Shown in pieces: positions 39,695 to 48,793 of a stretch of 64,000 nucleotides of DNA. Position numbers and translations under genes: made by a program. The notes under the pieces were generated by a model. That model made no database searches, had not been told where the DNA came from, and was given only the letters and a program-made list of their open reading frames with translations. Origin of the DNA: Zoogloea sp041904905 (GTDB lineage Bacteria; Pseudomonadota; Gammaproteobacteria; Burkholderiales; Rhodocyclaceae); NCBI RefSeq assembly GCF_041904905.1, contig NZ_JAYRMI010000011.1, positions 16,078 to 80,077 of the forward strand, read 5' to 3'. Each line of letters begins with the position of its first letter. Position 1 is the stretch's first letter.

Positions 39695-41502
39695 TGCGCA
39701 TCCTCCTCATGGGTTTTGAGGTGGGCGCCGGGGTCGTCCCGGGCGGTGAGCTGGCGGGCTTCGGCCAGCGCGGCGTCGAGATCGAAGGCCGGCTCGAAAT
39801 CCAGCGACACCAGCCGCCGTTCGTAGGCCGGGCGGAACTTCTGCAGGGTGTCGATCACCGGGTTCGGTGCCGCGCTGCCGAGGCCGCAGTGGCTGGCGTT
39901 CTTGAGCAGGCGGTCCAGCCATTCGATGTCGTTGAGGTCGGCCCGGGCGCCGTGGCCATCGGCCAGCTTGTCCATGAAGCCCTTGAGCAGCGAGGTGCCC
40001 ACGCGGCACGGGGTGCAGAAGCCGCAGCTCTCGTGGGCGAAGAAGTGCACGAAGGCGCGGGCCACGTCGAAGAGATCGCGGGTGCCGTCGAAGATCATGA
40101 AGGCGCCGGCGGTGGGTACGTCTTCGTAGGCGATGTGGCGGTGGAACTCGTAGCTGGCGAGGCAGATGCCCGCCGCACCGCCCACCTGCACGGCCTGGGT
40201 GTCGCTGGCACCGCAGTCTTCGAGGATGCGGGCGATGGGCACGCCGAAGGGGTATTCGTAGATGCCGGGCGCGGCGCAGTCGCCGGAGATGGACAGCAGC
40301 TTGGTGCCGGTGGATTGGGCGGTGCCGGTGTCGGCGAAGGCTTCGCCGCCGTAGAGGGCGATGAGGCAGGTCTTGGCGTGGGTCTCGACGTTGTTCACCG
40401 CCGTCGGCCGGCCCAGGTAGCCCCTGGTGACCGGGAAGGGCGGGCGGATGCGGGGTGTGCCGCGCTTGCCTTCGAGGGATTCGATGAGCGCGGATTCTTC
40501 GCCGCACACGTAGGCGCCGGCGCCCAGGTGGATCTGGATGTCGAAGTCGAAGCCCGGCGTGCCGAGGATGGCGGTGCCGAGCAGCCCGGCCTCGCGCCGG
40601 CGGGCGAGCACGGCTTCGAGCTGCGGGCGCAGGTAGCGGTACTCGCCGCGCAGGTACAGAAAGCCTTCGCGGGCGCCGATGGCCCAGGCAGCGAGGCTCA
40701 TGCCCTCGAAGACGAGATCGGCGTAGCTGTTGAGGAGCACGCGATCCTTGAAGGTGCCGGGCTCGCCTTCGTCGGCGTTGCACACGATGACCTTGTCGGC
40801 GCCCGGCGCGTTGCGGGCGCTCTCCCACTTCACCGCGGTCGCAAACCCGGCGCCGCCCCGTCCGCGCAGGCGCGAGGCGCGCATCTCGTCAAGCCAGCCG
40901 TCGCGGCCGCGGGCGATGGCGGCGCGCAGGGCGTCGCCCGGCGGCATCGGCAGGCCCAGCAGGGTGTCCTTGCGGCGGATGTTGTCGTCCACCCGGAAGT
41001 ATTCGGCCGGCCACAGATCGAGCGGGCGCTGCTGGCGGATCAGTTCGGCGATCTCGTTGATGCGCCGGTGACTCAGTTGCCCGATGGCGAGCCCATTGAC
41101 CAGCATCGCCGGGCCCTGGTCGCCCAGGCCGGTGCAGGAGGTGGTGGCCACGCTCACCAGACCGTCTTCCGACAGCTTGCCGGGCTCGACCCACAGCTTG
41201 CGGCACAGGGCGTCGAGCAGGCCGTCGTTGCCAAGCATGCGGTCGGTGATGTTGTCGGAGAACAGCACCCGGTAGCGCCCCACCGGCCGGGTGTACAGGA
41301 AGCTGTAGAAGCCGGCGACGCCTTCGACCCGGGCGCGGGGGATGCCGAGGGCGGCGGCGATGTGGGTGAGGGTGGGGGCCGGCAGCCAGCCGTCGATGTC
41401 CTGGGCGTCGATGAGGATCTGCAGCAGGCGGGTGGGGTTGTGCTGGTGTCGCTGCAGTACGCCGTCAAGCTCGACCGGCGCGGCGAGGGGGGAGGTGGGC
41501 AC
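39691..41502 (-). CDS. hoxF: Hydrogenase diaphorase subunit HoxF
   Basis: FMN and Fe-S protein of 603 residues that oxidises or reduces NAD(H). Residues 1-170 are NuoE-like with a [2Fe-2S] site (ATTSCTGLGDQGPAML), and the remainder is NuoF-like: NADH site LRGRGGAGFATAVKW, FMN site VCNADEGEPGTFKDR, and a C-terminal [4Fe-4S] motif ESCGFCTPCRVG. The GTG start has an AGGAG ribosome site. It is the first gene of hoxFUYHW. The 83 bp upstream show no convincing sigma-54 or sigma-70 promoter, and no HoxA-type activator is in the window. Confidence 0.95.
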   Translation of the reverse strand: MPTSPLAAPVELDGVLQRHQHNPTRLLQILIDAQDIDGWLPAPTLTHIAAALGIPRARVEGVAGFYSFLYTRPVGRYRVLFSDNITDRMLGNDGLLDALCRKLWVEPGKLSEDGLVSVATTSCTGLGDQGPAMLVNGLAIGQLSHRRINEIAELIRQQRPLDLWPAEYFRVDDNIRRKDTLLGLPMPPGDALRAAIARGRDGWLDEMRASRLRGRGGAGFATAVKWESARNAPGADKVIVCNADEGEPGTFKDRVLLNSYADLVFEGMSLAAWAIGAREGFLYLRGEYRYLRPQLEAVLARRREAGLLGTAILGTPGFDFDIQIHLGAGAYVCGEESALIESLEGKRGTPRIRPPFPVTRGYLGRPTAVNNVETHAKTCLIALYGGEAFADTGTAQSTGTKLLSISGDCAAPGIYEYPFGVPIARILEDCGASDTQAVQVGGAAGICLASYEFHRHIAYEDVPTAGAFMIFDGTRDLFDVARAFVHFFAHESCGFCTPCRVGTSLLKGFMDKLADGHGARADLNDIEWLDRLLKNASHCGLGSAAPNPVIDTLQKFRPAYERRLVSLDFEPAFDLDAALAEARQLTARDDPGAHLKTHEEDAQ

Positions 41503-41585
41503 GGACGTCTCCTGCGGGAGTCACGTCACGAGTATGCGCCGGGGGCGAGCGGCGTGTTTGAGCCAGATCAGAAGTTGCTGCAGGA

Positions 41586-42806
41586 TCAGGTGTTTACGCT
41601 GCGCCGCAGCAATCGGAGCTGGGGGAAGACGCGAGGGCTTGCGGCGGCCACCAGGAGGGTGACGAGGCCGCCGCCGACCACCGCAGCCACCGGCCCGGCC
41701 AGCGCCGCGAGGAGGCCGGATTCCAGCGCGCCCAGCTCGTTGGACGAGCTGATGAAGACCCGATTCACGGCGCCCACCCGGCCGCGCAGGGCGTCCGGCG
41801 TGGCCTGCTGGATCACCGTCTGGCGGATCACCACGCTGATGCTGTCGAGCCCGCCCAGGAGCGCCAGCGCCGCCAGTGACAGGGGGAAGGACGTGGACAG
41901 CCCGAAGACGATGGTCATCAGCCCGAAGCCGCCCACTGCGCCGAGGAACAGCCGGGCGTCCAGCGCCACCCCGAAGCGGGCGATCAGCAGCCCGGCGGTG
42001 GCGGCGCCCACGGCGGGCGCGGTGCTGAGGATGCCCAGCCCGGCGGGGCCGACCTGCAGGATGTCCTTGGCGTAGATCGGGAGCAGCGCTACCGCGCCGC
42101 CAAACAGCACGGCCACCAGGTCGACGCTCATCACCGCCAGCAGCAGGCGGGTGCGCCAGACGTGGGTGAAGCCGGCCAGCACTTCGGCCAGCCGTCCGGC
42201 GCCGCCGGTGGCGGGCTGGCCCCGGGAGCGCTGGCGGATCGCCAGCGTGGCGGCGAGGGCGACGAGGGTGAGCGCGCAGTTGGCGGCGTGGATCGGCAGG
42301 GCCGAATGGAAGGCGGCGAGCACCATGCCGGCCACCGCCGGGGCGGCCATCGATGCGACCTGGTGCAGCGACGACGCCAGCGCGATGCCGGGCGCGAGCT
42401 GGCCCGGAGGGACCAGCGCGGGCATCAGCGCGTCCCGCGCGGGGCGGTTGAGGATCTGGGCGCAGCCGGAGACGACGAGCGCGGCGTAGGTCCAGCCCAC
42501 GCCCAACTGCAGCCCGGCGGCCAGCGCCAGCAGCAGGGTGGCGCCGGCGGTGAGGACGAGGCTGGCGACGATCACCCGGCGCCGCTCGAAGCGGTCGGCC
42601 ACATGCCCGGCGGGCAGGAAGAAGATCAGGATCGGCAGGAACTGGGCGACGCCGACGAGGCCCAGGGCCATCGGCGAGCCGGTCTGCTCATACACCGACC
42701 AGCCCACCGCCACGCCCTGCCCGAAGTGGACGACGGCGCCGATGACGCTGATGAGCAGGTAGAGCTTGAAATCACGGGGCAGGCCCGGGCGTGGATTGGG
42801 ACTCAC
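41586..42806 (-). CDS. MFS exporter (EntS/Bcr-type)
   Basis: Major facilitator of 406 residues with twelve predicted helices. It resembles the enterobactin exporter/macrolide efflux group (GVAVGWSVYEQTGSPMALGL at the start, then GHVADRFERRRVI in loop 2-3 and RDALMPALVPPGQL). The GTG at 42804-42806 begins MSPNPRPGLPRDFKLYL; a longer upstream frame is out of register with the preceding aminotransferase gene and is rejected. It begins four bases after that gene ends, so the two are an operon. The substrate is unknown. Confidence 0.85.
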   Translation of the reverse strand: MSPNPRPGLPRDFKLYLLISVIGAVVHFGQGVAVGWSVYEQTGSPMALGLVGVAQFLPILIFFLPAGHVADRFERRRVIVASLVLTAGATLLLALAAGLQLGVGWTYAALVVSGCAQILNRPARDALMPALVPPGQLAPGIALASSLHQVASMAAPAVAGMVLAAFHSALPIHAANCALTLVALAATLAIRQRSRGQPATGGAGRLAEVLAGFTHVWRTRLLLAVMSVDLVAVLFGGAVALLPIYAKDILQVGPAGLGILSTAPAVGAATAGLLIARFGVALDARLFLGAVGGFGLMTIVFGLSTSFPLSLAALALLGGLDSISVVIRQTVIQQATPDALRGRVGAVNRVFISSSNELGALESGLLAALAGPVAAVVGGGLVTLLVAAASPRVFPQLRLLRRSVNT

Positions 42807-42810
42807 CGCG

Positions 42811-43962
42811 TCAGGCCACCGCGCGGGCGATGCGGGCGAGGCCTTCTTCCAGCCGACTCGGCGGGCAGCCGAAGTTGAGCCGCACGAAGCCCGGCAGGCC
42901 GAAGTCCTTGCCGTCGGAGAGGCCGACGCCGTGGGCCTCGAAGTGCGCCGCGGCGTTGGGGATGCCGCGGGCCTGGAGGAAATCCCGGCAGTCGATCCAG
43001 GCGAGGTAGGTGGCCTCGACCGGTGTGGTGGAAAGGCCCGGCAGGGCATTGATTGCTTCGACCACCCGCGCGGCGTTGGCCCGCAGGGTGTCGATGAGGG
43101 CCTCGCGCCAGGGGCCGGCGTGCCGGTAGGCGGCCTCGGTGGCGGTGAGACCGAGCACGTTCACGTGGGGCACGATGCCGGCCATGGCGCGCTTGTAGCG
43201 GGCGCGGAGCGCGGCGTCGGGGATGATCGCGAAGGCGCAGTAGAGGGCAGGGATGTTCCAGGTCTTGGAGGGTGCCATCAGGGTGACGGTGCGCCGGGCG
43301 ACGGCCTCGTCCAGCGCGGCGATGGGGAGGTGGGGCGTGGCCGGGTCGAGCACCAGGCCGCAGTGGATCTCGTCGGAGCAGACGACGAGGTCGTGGCGTT
43401 CGGCCAGCTGAGCGATGCGGGTCAGCTCATCCCGGCTGAACGCGCGGCCCACCGGGTTGTGCGGGTTGCACAGCATGAAGAGGCGCACGCCGTCGGCCAC
43501 GGCCGCTTCGGTGCGGGACCAGTCCCACTCCCAGCGGCGGCCGTGCTGTACCAGCGGGGTGGTGACGAGGCGGCGATCCGAGTGGGCCGGGGCGTGGAGG
43601 AAGGGCGGGTACACCGGCGTGGCGGTGAAGATGCCGTCGCCGGGCTGGCCCACCGCGCGGGCGGCGACGTTGAAGCCGGTGACGACGCCCGGCAGCCACA
43701 CCAGCCAGTCGGGCTCGATGCGCCAGCCGTGGTCGCGGGCGATGCCTTCGACGACGGCCTCGAGCACCGAGGGCCACGGGTCGGCGTAGCCGAACACGCC
43801 GTGGTCGAGGCGGGTGCGCAGGGCGTCGAGCACCGGGGGCGGGGCGGCGAAATCCATGTCGGCGACCCACATGGGGATCACGTCCCGGCCGGCGTAGCGG
43901 CGCCACTTGATGCTGTCGGAGCCGGCACGGTCGGGGCCGGAGGAGAAGTCGAAGGTGCTCAC
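42811..43962 (-). CDS. PatB/MalY-type PLP-dependent C-S lyase
   Basis: Fold-type I PLP enzyme of 383 residues, probably a cystathionine beta-lyase. Seen are MWVADMDFAAPPPVLDAL near the start (typical of MalY/PatB), NPHNPVGR, the cofactor-binding SDEIHCGL, and the PLP lysine K233 in APSKTWNIPAL. It would release homocysteine or thiols from cystathionine-like substrates. The neighbour cysK supports a sulfur amino acid role, and the downstream exporter could remove a product, which is a guess. Confidence 0.88.
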   Translation of the reverse strand: MSTFDFSSGPDRAGSDSIKWRRYAGRDVIPMWVADMDFAAPPPVLDALRTRLDHGVFGYADPWPSVLEAVVEGIARDHGWRIEPDWLVWLPGVVTGFNVAARAVGQPGDGIFTATPVYPPFLHAPAHSDRRLVTTPLVQHGRRWEWDWSRTEAAVADGVRLFMLCNPHNPVGRAFSRDELTRIAQLAERHDLVVCSDEIHCGLVLDPATPHLPIAALDEAVARRTVTLMAPSKTWNIPALYCAFAIIPDAALRARYKRAMAGIVPHVNVLGLTATEAAYRHAGPWREALIDTLRANAARVVEAINALPGLSTTPVEATYLAWIDCRDFLQARGIPNAAAHFEAHGVGLSDGKDFGLPGFVRLNFGCPPSRLEEGLARIARAVA

Positions 43963-44004
43963 GCGGGGTTCTGCCGGAGGACGAAAGGGGGCCAGTGTAA
44001 ACGG

Positions 44005-44040
44005 CCCGCGGGGGCGGACGCGAACGCCAGCCCCCGCGGG
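44005..44040 (-). terminator. GC-rich hairpin, candidate terminator after cysK
   Basis: Perfect 11-bp stem (CCCGCGGGGGC with GCCCCCGCGGG) with a 14-base loop, located 17 bp after the cysK stop on the minus strand. The bases after it on that strand (CCGTTTACAC) contain only a short T-run, so it may act weakly or with Rho. Confidence 0.5.
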
Positions 44041-44056
44041 TGGATGCGCGACGCGC

Positions 44057-44989
44057 TCAGACTTCCAGGTGCTGGAACAGCACGGTGGAGAGGTAGCGCT
44101 CGCCGAAGGACGGGATGATGACCACGATCAGCTTGCCGGCGTTCTCGGGGCGCTCGGCTACCTGCAGGGCGGCCCACACGGCGGCGCCGGAAGAGATGCC
44201 CACCAGCAGGCCCTCTTCCTTCGCCAGGCGGCGGGCGGTGTCGAGGGCGTCGTCGTTGGGCGCCTGCACGATCTCGTCGTACACCTGGGTGTTGAGGATG
44301 CCCGGCACGAAGCCGGCGCCGATGCCCTGGATCGGGTGCGGGCCGCGCGCGCCACCCGACAGCACCGGGCTGGCGGCGGGCTCGACAGCCACCACCTTGA
44401 CGCCCGGCTTCTTCGCCTTGAGGGCCTCGCCCACGCCGGTGACGGTGCCGCCGGTGCCCACGCCGGCCACGAAGATGTCCACCTGACCGTCGGTGTCGGC
44501 CCAGATCTCCTCGGCGGTGGTGGCCCGGTGGATGGCCGGGTTGGCGGGGTTCTCGAACTGCTGCGGGATGAGGTAGCGGCTGTCGGCGGCGGCGAGTTCT
44601 TCGGCCTTCTTGACCGCGCCGGGCATGCCTTCGGGGCCGGGGGTGAGGATCAGCTCGGCGCCGTAGGCCTTGAGCAGCAGCTTGCGTTCGCGGCTCATGG
44701 TTTCGGGCATCACGAAGGCGCACTTGTAGCCGCGGGCGGCGCACACCATGGCGAGGCCGATCCCGGTGTTGCCGGAGGTGGGTTCGAGGATGACCGTGTC
44801 CGGCCCGATCTGGCCGGCGGCTTCGGCGGCGTCGAGCATGGCCACGGCGATGCGGTCCTTCACGCTATGGGCCGGGTTGAAGAACTCCAGCTTGAGGGCG
44901 ACGGTGGCGCCGCTGGCGGGGGCCAGACGGTTGAGTTTGACCAGCGGGGTCTTGCCGACCAGCTCGGCGACGTTGTTGGCGATGCGCAT
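44057..44989 (-). CDS. cysK: Cysteine synthase A
   Basis: O-acetylserine sulfhydrylase of 310 residues that makes cysteine from O-acetylserine and sulfide. PLP lysine K44 lies in FFNPAHSVKDRIA; the substrate loop EPTSGNTGIGLA, the phosphate loop GVGTGGTVTGVG, and GISSGAAVWAA near the end are all typical of CysK. The ATG at 44987-44989 has a strong GAAGGAGAACCACC site; a longer frame adding ten residues lacks one. The AT-rich region upstream contains a plausible promoter. Confidence 0.95.
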   Translation of the reverse strand: MRIANNVAELVGKTPLVKLNRLAPASGATVALKLEFFNPAHSVKDRIAVAMLDAAEAAGQIGPDTVILEPTSGNTGIGLAMVCAARGYKCAFVMPETMSRERKLLLKAYGAELILTPGPEGMPGAVKKAEELAAADSRYLIPQQFENPANPAIHRATTAEEIWADTDGQVDIFVAGVGTGGTVTGVGEALKAKKPGVKVVAVEPAASPVLSGGARGPHPIQGIGAGFVPGILNTQVYDEIVQAPNDDALDTARRLAKEEGLLVGISSGAAVWAALQVAERPENAGKLIVVIIPSFGERYLSTVLFQHLEV

Positions 44990-45027
44990 GGTGGTTCTCC
45001 TTCCCGGAATGGCGTTCAATCACTAAT

Positions 45028-45056
45028 TAATTCTAGAACTAATTGATCTAGGTCAA
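45028..45056 (-). promoter_or_regulatory. Candidate cysK promoter
   Basis: On the minus strand, TTGACC (45051-45056) is followed after 17 bp by GAATTA (45028-45033), within an AT-rich stretch (45020-45080) that contrasts with the GC-rich surroundings. The short palindrome TTCTAGAA falls within the spacer/-10 area. Evidence is by inspection only. Confidence 0.4.
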
Positions 45057-45095
45057 TAGCTGAAATTGGAATAAGCAAAGCACGGGTTGTCGCGA

Positions 45096-45581
45096 TCAGA
45101 GCCGGCGGATCTTGTCGAGCAGGGCCGTGGTGGAGCGTTGATGCTCGAAGGGGATGGAGTGCACGCTGCCGCCCCGGGCGAGGGTCTCGGGGGCGCCCAC
45201 GATGCGCTCCACCGGCCAGTCGCCGCCCTTGACCAGCACGTCGGGCTGGCAGTCGAGGATGCGGGCGATGGGGGTGTCCTCGTCGAACCAGGTGACCAGA
45301 TCGACGCAGCCGAGGGCCGCCATCACCGCCAGGCGGTCTTCGAGGGGGTTGATCGGGCGGTCGTCGCCCTTGCCCTGGCGGCGCACCGAGGCGTCGCTGT
45401 TGAGGGCGACCACCATCGCGGCGCCCAGGGCGCGGGCCTGCCCCAGATAGGTGACGTGGCCCCGGTGCAGGATGTCGAAGCAGCCGTTGGTGAACACCAG
45501 CGGCCGTGGCAGGCGGGCCACCCGGGCGGCAAGCCGGTCGGGCGGGCAGAGCTTGGATTCGAAGTCGGGGGCGGGGTACAT
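45096..45581 (-). CDS. rfaE2: D-glycero-beta-D-manno-heptose 1-phosphate adenylyltransferase
   Basis: Nucleotidyltransferase of 161 residues that activates heptose 1-phosphate to ADP-heptose for the LPS inner core. It corresponds to the C-terminal half of E. coli HldE and is a separate protein here. FTNGCFDILHRGHVTYL contains the catalytic HRGH motif, and SDASVRRQGKGDDRPINP and QRSTTALLDKIR complete the family pattern. The ATG at 45579-45581 is chosen. Its kinase partner RfaE1 is not in the window. Confidence 0.92.
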   Translation of the reverse strand: MYPAPDFESKLCPPDRLAARVARLPRPLVFTNGCFDILHRGHVTYLGQARALGAAMVVALNSDASVRRQGKGDDRPINPLEDRLAVMAALGCVDLVTWFDEDTPIARILDCQPDVLVKGGDWPVERIVGAPETLARGGSVHSIPFEHQRSTTALLDKIRRL

Positions 45582-45650
45582 GACGGGGTGTGAGGAGTGG
45601 AGTGGGGGGATTTTCCCACTTCCCACGCCCTATTTCCTGTTTCCCGCAGC

Positions 45651-46817
45651 TCAGTGCCGGCCGCCGTAGCCAGCGAGGCCGATCATCAGCCGCACCAGGC
45701 CATAGGCGAGCCAGTTGACCAGCCGTTGCAGGCGCGGGCCGCGTTGCCAGTCGGCGGCGGAGATCTCGTGGCTGCCGTCCCGCATCACCCGCTCGAGGCG
45801 GCGGTGGAGATCGCCGGCGAAGCGGCTGTCGCGCACCACCACGTTGGCTTCGCGGGCCAGCAGCAAGCTGAAGGGGTCGATGTTGGACGAGCCGACGGTG
45901 GCCCAGCGTCCATCCATCACCGCCACCTTGGCGTGGAGGTGGCTGCGGTGGTATTCGAAGATCCGCACGCCGCCGGCCAGCAGTTGCCCGTACATCGCCC
46001 GGGTGGCGCGTTGCTGGAGCGGGTGGTCGGTCCAGCCCTGGGTGATGAGGGTGACGCTCACCCCGCGCCGGGCGGCGGCCAGCAGCGCCTGGCGGAAGCG
46101 GCGGCCGGGCAGGAAGTAGGCGTTGGCGAGGACCACGTCGCGGCGCGCGGCGGCCAGCGCCAGCAGGTAGGCGTCCTCGATGTCGTGGCGGTGGCGGATG
46201 TTGTCGCGGATCAGGAAGCCGGCTTCCACGTCGCCGCAGGGCAGCGGGCAGGCGGGCGGGCTGCCGGTGAGGCGTAGGCGGCGGCGGAACGAGGCCCAGG
46301 CGACCAGCTCCCACACATGGGCGACGGTGCGGTGGATGGGCCCCAGCAGCGGGCCCTGGATGCGCACCGAGAAATCCTGGCGCGGGGTGGCGAGGTCGGG
46401 GTCGTCGTGGTTGTAGTCGCTGATGATGTTGATGCCGCCGACGAAGGCGATGTGGCCGTCGATCACCGCCAGCTTGCGGTGCAGCCGACGCAGGCGGTGG
46501 CGCTGGAGCGAGAGGGCGGCCATCTCGCGGCGGTAGATCAGCACGTTCACGCCGGCGGCGACCAGGTCGTCCATCAGCGCGGCGACGAACTCGCGCCCGC
46601 CGAAGCCATCCACCAGCAGGCGCACGGCCACCCCGCGGGCGGCGGCCCGGCTCAGGGCGGCGGCGATGCGGTGGCCGGTCTCGTCGTCGGCGAAGATGTA
46701 GGTCTCGAGGAAGACCTCGCGCCCGGCGCCGTCGATGGCGGCTTCGAGGGCGGGGAAGAACTCTGCCCCGTTCTCCAGCAGCGTGAGGGCGTTGCCGGGC
46801 AGCCAGTCGACGTTCAT
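45651..46817 (-). CDS. clsB: Cardiolipin synthase B
   Basis: Phospholipase D superfamily enzyme of 388 residues that makes cardiolipin by phosphatidyl transfer. Two HKD motifs are present: HRKLAVIDGHIAFVGG and HAKVAVMDGRWATVGSSNID. It lacks N-terminal membrane helices, as ClsB does. The start overlaps the stop of the EEP-family gene by four bases, the same pairing as ybhP-clsB in enterobacteria, so the two act together in membrane lipid metabolism. Confidence 0.92.
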   Translation of the reverse strand: MNVDWLPGNALTLLENGAEFFPALEAAIDGAGREVFLETYIFADDETGHRIAAALSRAAARGVAVRLLVDGFGGREFVAALMDDLVAAGVNVLIYRREMAALSLQRHRLRRLHRKLAVIDGHIAFVGGINIISDYNHDDPDLATPRQDFSVRIQGPLLGPIHRTVAHVWELVAWASFRRRLRLTGSPPACPLPCGDVEAGFLIRDNIRHRHDIEDAYLLALAAARRDVVLANAYFLPGRRFRQALLAAARRGVSVTLITQGWTDHPLQQRATRAMYGQLLAGGVRIFEYHRSHLHAKVAVMDGRWATVGSSNIDPFSLLLAREANVVVRDSRFAGDLHRRLERVMRDGSHEISAADWQRGPRLQRLVNWLAYGLVRLMIGLAGYGGRH

Positions 46818-47563
46818 TGCGGCCGCAGCTGGGCGGTCAGCGCCGCGTGGTCGGAGATGCGGCTCCAGGGCGGGCCGTAGTGGACTTCGGCCTTATCCAC
46901 CGCAAAGCCGCGCACGTAGATGCGGTCCAGGCGCAGCACCGGCAGGGTGCTGGGAAAGCTGCGCGCCGGCCGGCCGCGGATCGACACGAAGGCTTCGGTG
47001 ACGCCGAGCTGGTCGGTGAGGCAGTCGTCGGCGTGGTTGCGCCAGTCGTTGAAGTCGCCGGCGATGATGATCGGCGCGCCGTCGGGGGCAAGGGCGTCGA
47101 GGCGCTCGACCAGCGCCGCCATCTGGCGCCGCCGGCTGCCGGCGGTGAGGCCCAGATGCACGCACACGCAGTGCACGGGGCTGACCACGCCATCGACCTG
47201 GATCTCGCAGTGGAGCAGGCCGCGGCTCTCGAAGCGGTGGTCGGAGACGTCCTGGTTGGCCTGGGAGAGGATGGGGTGGCGGCTCAGGATGGCGTTGCCG
47301 TGGTGGCCGTGGTCATAGATGGCGTTGCCGCCGTAGGCTGTTTGGTGCCACATGTCGCGGGCGAGGAATTCGTGCTGGGGCTGGCCGGGCCAGTTGGGGT
47401 GACGCTGGGCGTGGCGCAGGTGCATGCCCTGGACTTCCTGCAGGAAGACGACGTCGGCCCCCAGCAGGCGCAGACGATCCCGCAGGTCGTGGATGGCGAG
47501 GCGCCGGTTGAACTGGGAAAAACCCTTGTGGATGTTGTAGGTGCAGATGCGCAGGGTGCTCAT
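46814..47563 (-). CDS. Endonuclease/exonuclease/phosphatase family protein (YbhP-like)
   Basis: EEP-fold hydrolase of 249 residues. Catalytic blocks are CTYNIHKGFSQFNRR, FLQEVQGM, HLGLTAGSRRRQ, IIAGDFNDWRN and the terminal SDHAALTAQL. Its place directly before clsB with a four-base overlap matches ybhP in E. coli. A phosphodiesterase role on lipids or nucleic acid is possible; the substrate is not known. Confidence 0.88.
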   Translation of the reverse strand: MSTLRICTYNIHKGFSQFNRRLAIHDLRDRLRLLGADVVFLQEVQGMHLRHAQRHPNWPGQPQHEFLARDMWHQTAYGGNAIYDHGHHGNAILSRHPILSQANQDVSDHRFESRGLLHCEIQVDGVVSPVHCVCVHLGLTAGSRRRQMAALVERLDALAPDGAPIIIAGDFNDWRNHADDCLTDQLGVTEAFVSIRGRPARSFPSTLPVLRLDRIYVRGFAVDKAEVHYGPPWSRISDHAALTAQLRPQ

Positions 47564-47628
47564 CGAATCTCCCGTTTTTCTTCATTCTGCGCGTTCGGGG
47601 CGGCTTTGGCACGCCCGGCGCACCCGTG

Positions 47629-47654
47629 AAAACGGCGCCCGCAGGCGCCGTCTT
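47629..47654 (-). terminator. Intrinsic terminator after nadA
   Basis: On the minus strand AAGACGGCGCC pairs perfectly with GGCGCCGTTTT around the loop TGCG (stem of 11, T-run at 47629-47632). It is 22 bp past the nadA stop and separates nadA from the EEP-clsB pair. Confidence 0.8.
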
Positions 47655-47676
47655 GAGGGCTGGGGCCGGGCACGCG

Positions 47677-48777
47677 TCAGGAGACGGCGAGCATGCGCTC
47701 CAGGGCCACCTTGGCCAGCGCGGCCTCGTGTTCGGGCACGGTGATCCGGTTGACCACGTTGCCGTCGGCGAGGTTCTCGAGGGTCCAGGCCAGGTGCTGC
47801 GGGTCGATGCGCTGCATGGTCGAGCACATGCACACGGTGGGCGCCATGAACTGGACGATCTTGCCCTCGTGCTTCACCTCTTCGGCGAGGCGGTTGACGA
47901 GGTTGAGTTCGGTGCCCACCAGCCAGCGGGTGCCGGGGGCGGATTCCTTGACGACCTTGATGATGTACTCGGTGGAGCCGACGAAATCCGACTGGCGGCA
48001 CACCTCCAGCGCGCTCTCGGGGTGGGAGATGACCTTGCCCTCGGGGTACTGGTTGCGGAACTTGAGGATGTGCGCCGGCTGGAACATCTGGTGCACCGAG
48101 CAGTGGCCCTTCCACAGCAGGATCTTGGCCTTCCCGATCTGCTCGGGCGTGAGGCCGCCGTATTCCAGGTCGGGATCCCACACCACCATCTCGTCGAGGG
48201 GGATACCCTTGTTGAAGCCTGTCCAGCGGCCCAGGTGCTGGTCGGGGAAGAACAGCACCTTCTCGCGCTGCCTGAAGGCCCAGTCGAGGATCACCGGGGC
48301 GTTGGTGGAGGTGCACACGATGCCGCCGTGCTCGCCGCAGAAGGCTTTGAGGTCGGCCGCGGAGTTGATGTAGGTGACCGGGGTGATCTGCGCGTCGGGG
48401 GTCTCGAGCACTTCGGTCAGCTCGCGCCAGCAGCGCTCGACCTTGGCCAGGTTGGCCATGTCGGCCATCGAGCAGCCGGCGGCCAGATCGGGCAGGATGG
48501 CCTGCTGGTGGGGCTTGGACATGATGTCCGCCACCTCGGCCATGAAGTGCACGCCGCAGAACACGATGAACTCGGCGTCGGTCTCGGCGGCCAGGCGCGA
48601 CAGCTTGAGGGAGTCGCCGGTGAGGTCGGCGTACTGGTACACGTCGGCGCGCTGGTAGTGGTGGCACAGCAGCACGGCCTTGTCGCCCAGGCGGGCGCGG
48701 GCGGCGCGGATGCGTTCGTGGGCGTCGGCGTCGGCCAGGGCGTTGAAGCGGTCGAAACTGATGGGGACGGCTTGCAT
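47677..48777 (-). CDS. nadA: Quinolinate synthase
   Basis: [4Fe-4S] enzyme of 366 residues that condenses iminoaspartate with dihydroxyacetone phosphate to quinolinate in NAD synthesis. Seen are LLCHHYQRADVYQYADLTGD, FCGVHFMAEVADIM, the cluster cysteines in DLKAFCGEHGG, KGHCSVHQMF and VCMCSTMQR. The ATG giving MQAVPISFDRF is taken as the start; a longer frame adds 19 residues that run into the rhodanese gene. nadB and nadC are not nearby. Confidence 0.95.
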   Translation of the reverse strand: MQAVPISFDRFNALADADAHERIRAARARLGDKAVLLCHHYQRADVYQYADLTGDSLKLSRLAAETDAEFIVFCGVHFMAEVADIMSKPHQQAILPDLAAGCSMADMANLAKVERCWRELTEVLETPDAQITPVTYINSAADLKAFCGEHGGIVCTSTNAPVILDWAFRQREKVLFFPDQHLGRWTGFNKGIPLDEMVVWDPDLEYGGLTPEQIGKAKILLWKGHCSVHQMFQPAHILKFRNQYPEGKVISHPESALEVCRQSDFVGSTEYIIKVVKESAPGTRWLVGTELNLVNRLAEEVKHEGKIVQFMAPTVCMCSTMQRIDPQHLAWTLENLADGNVVNRITVPEHEAALAKVALERMLAVS

Positions 48778-48793
48778 CTGGAAATCCTGTCGT

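Noticed and set aside
45585..45640. Copy of the hoxY-hoxH inverted repeat
   Set aside because: Only a single GTGAGGAGT-like motif is present, with no second arm.
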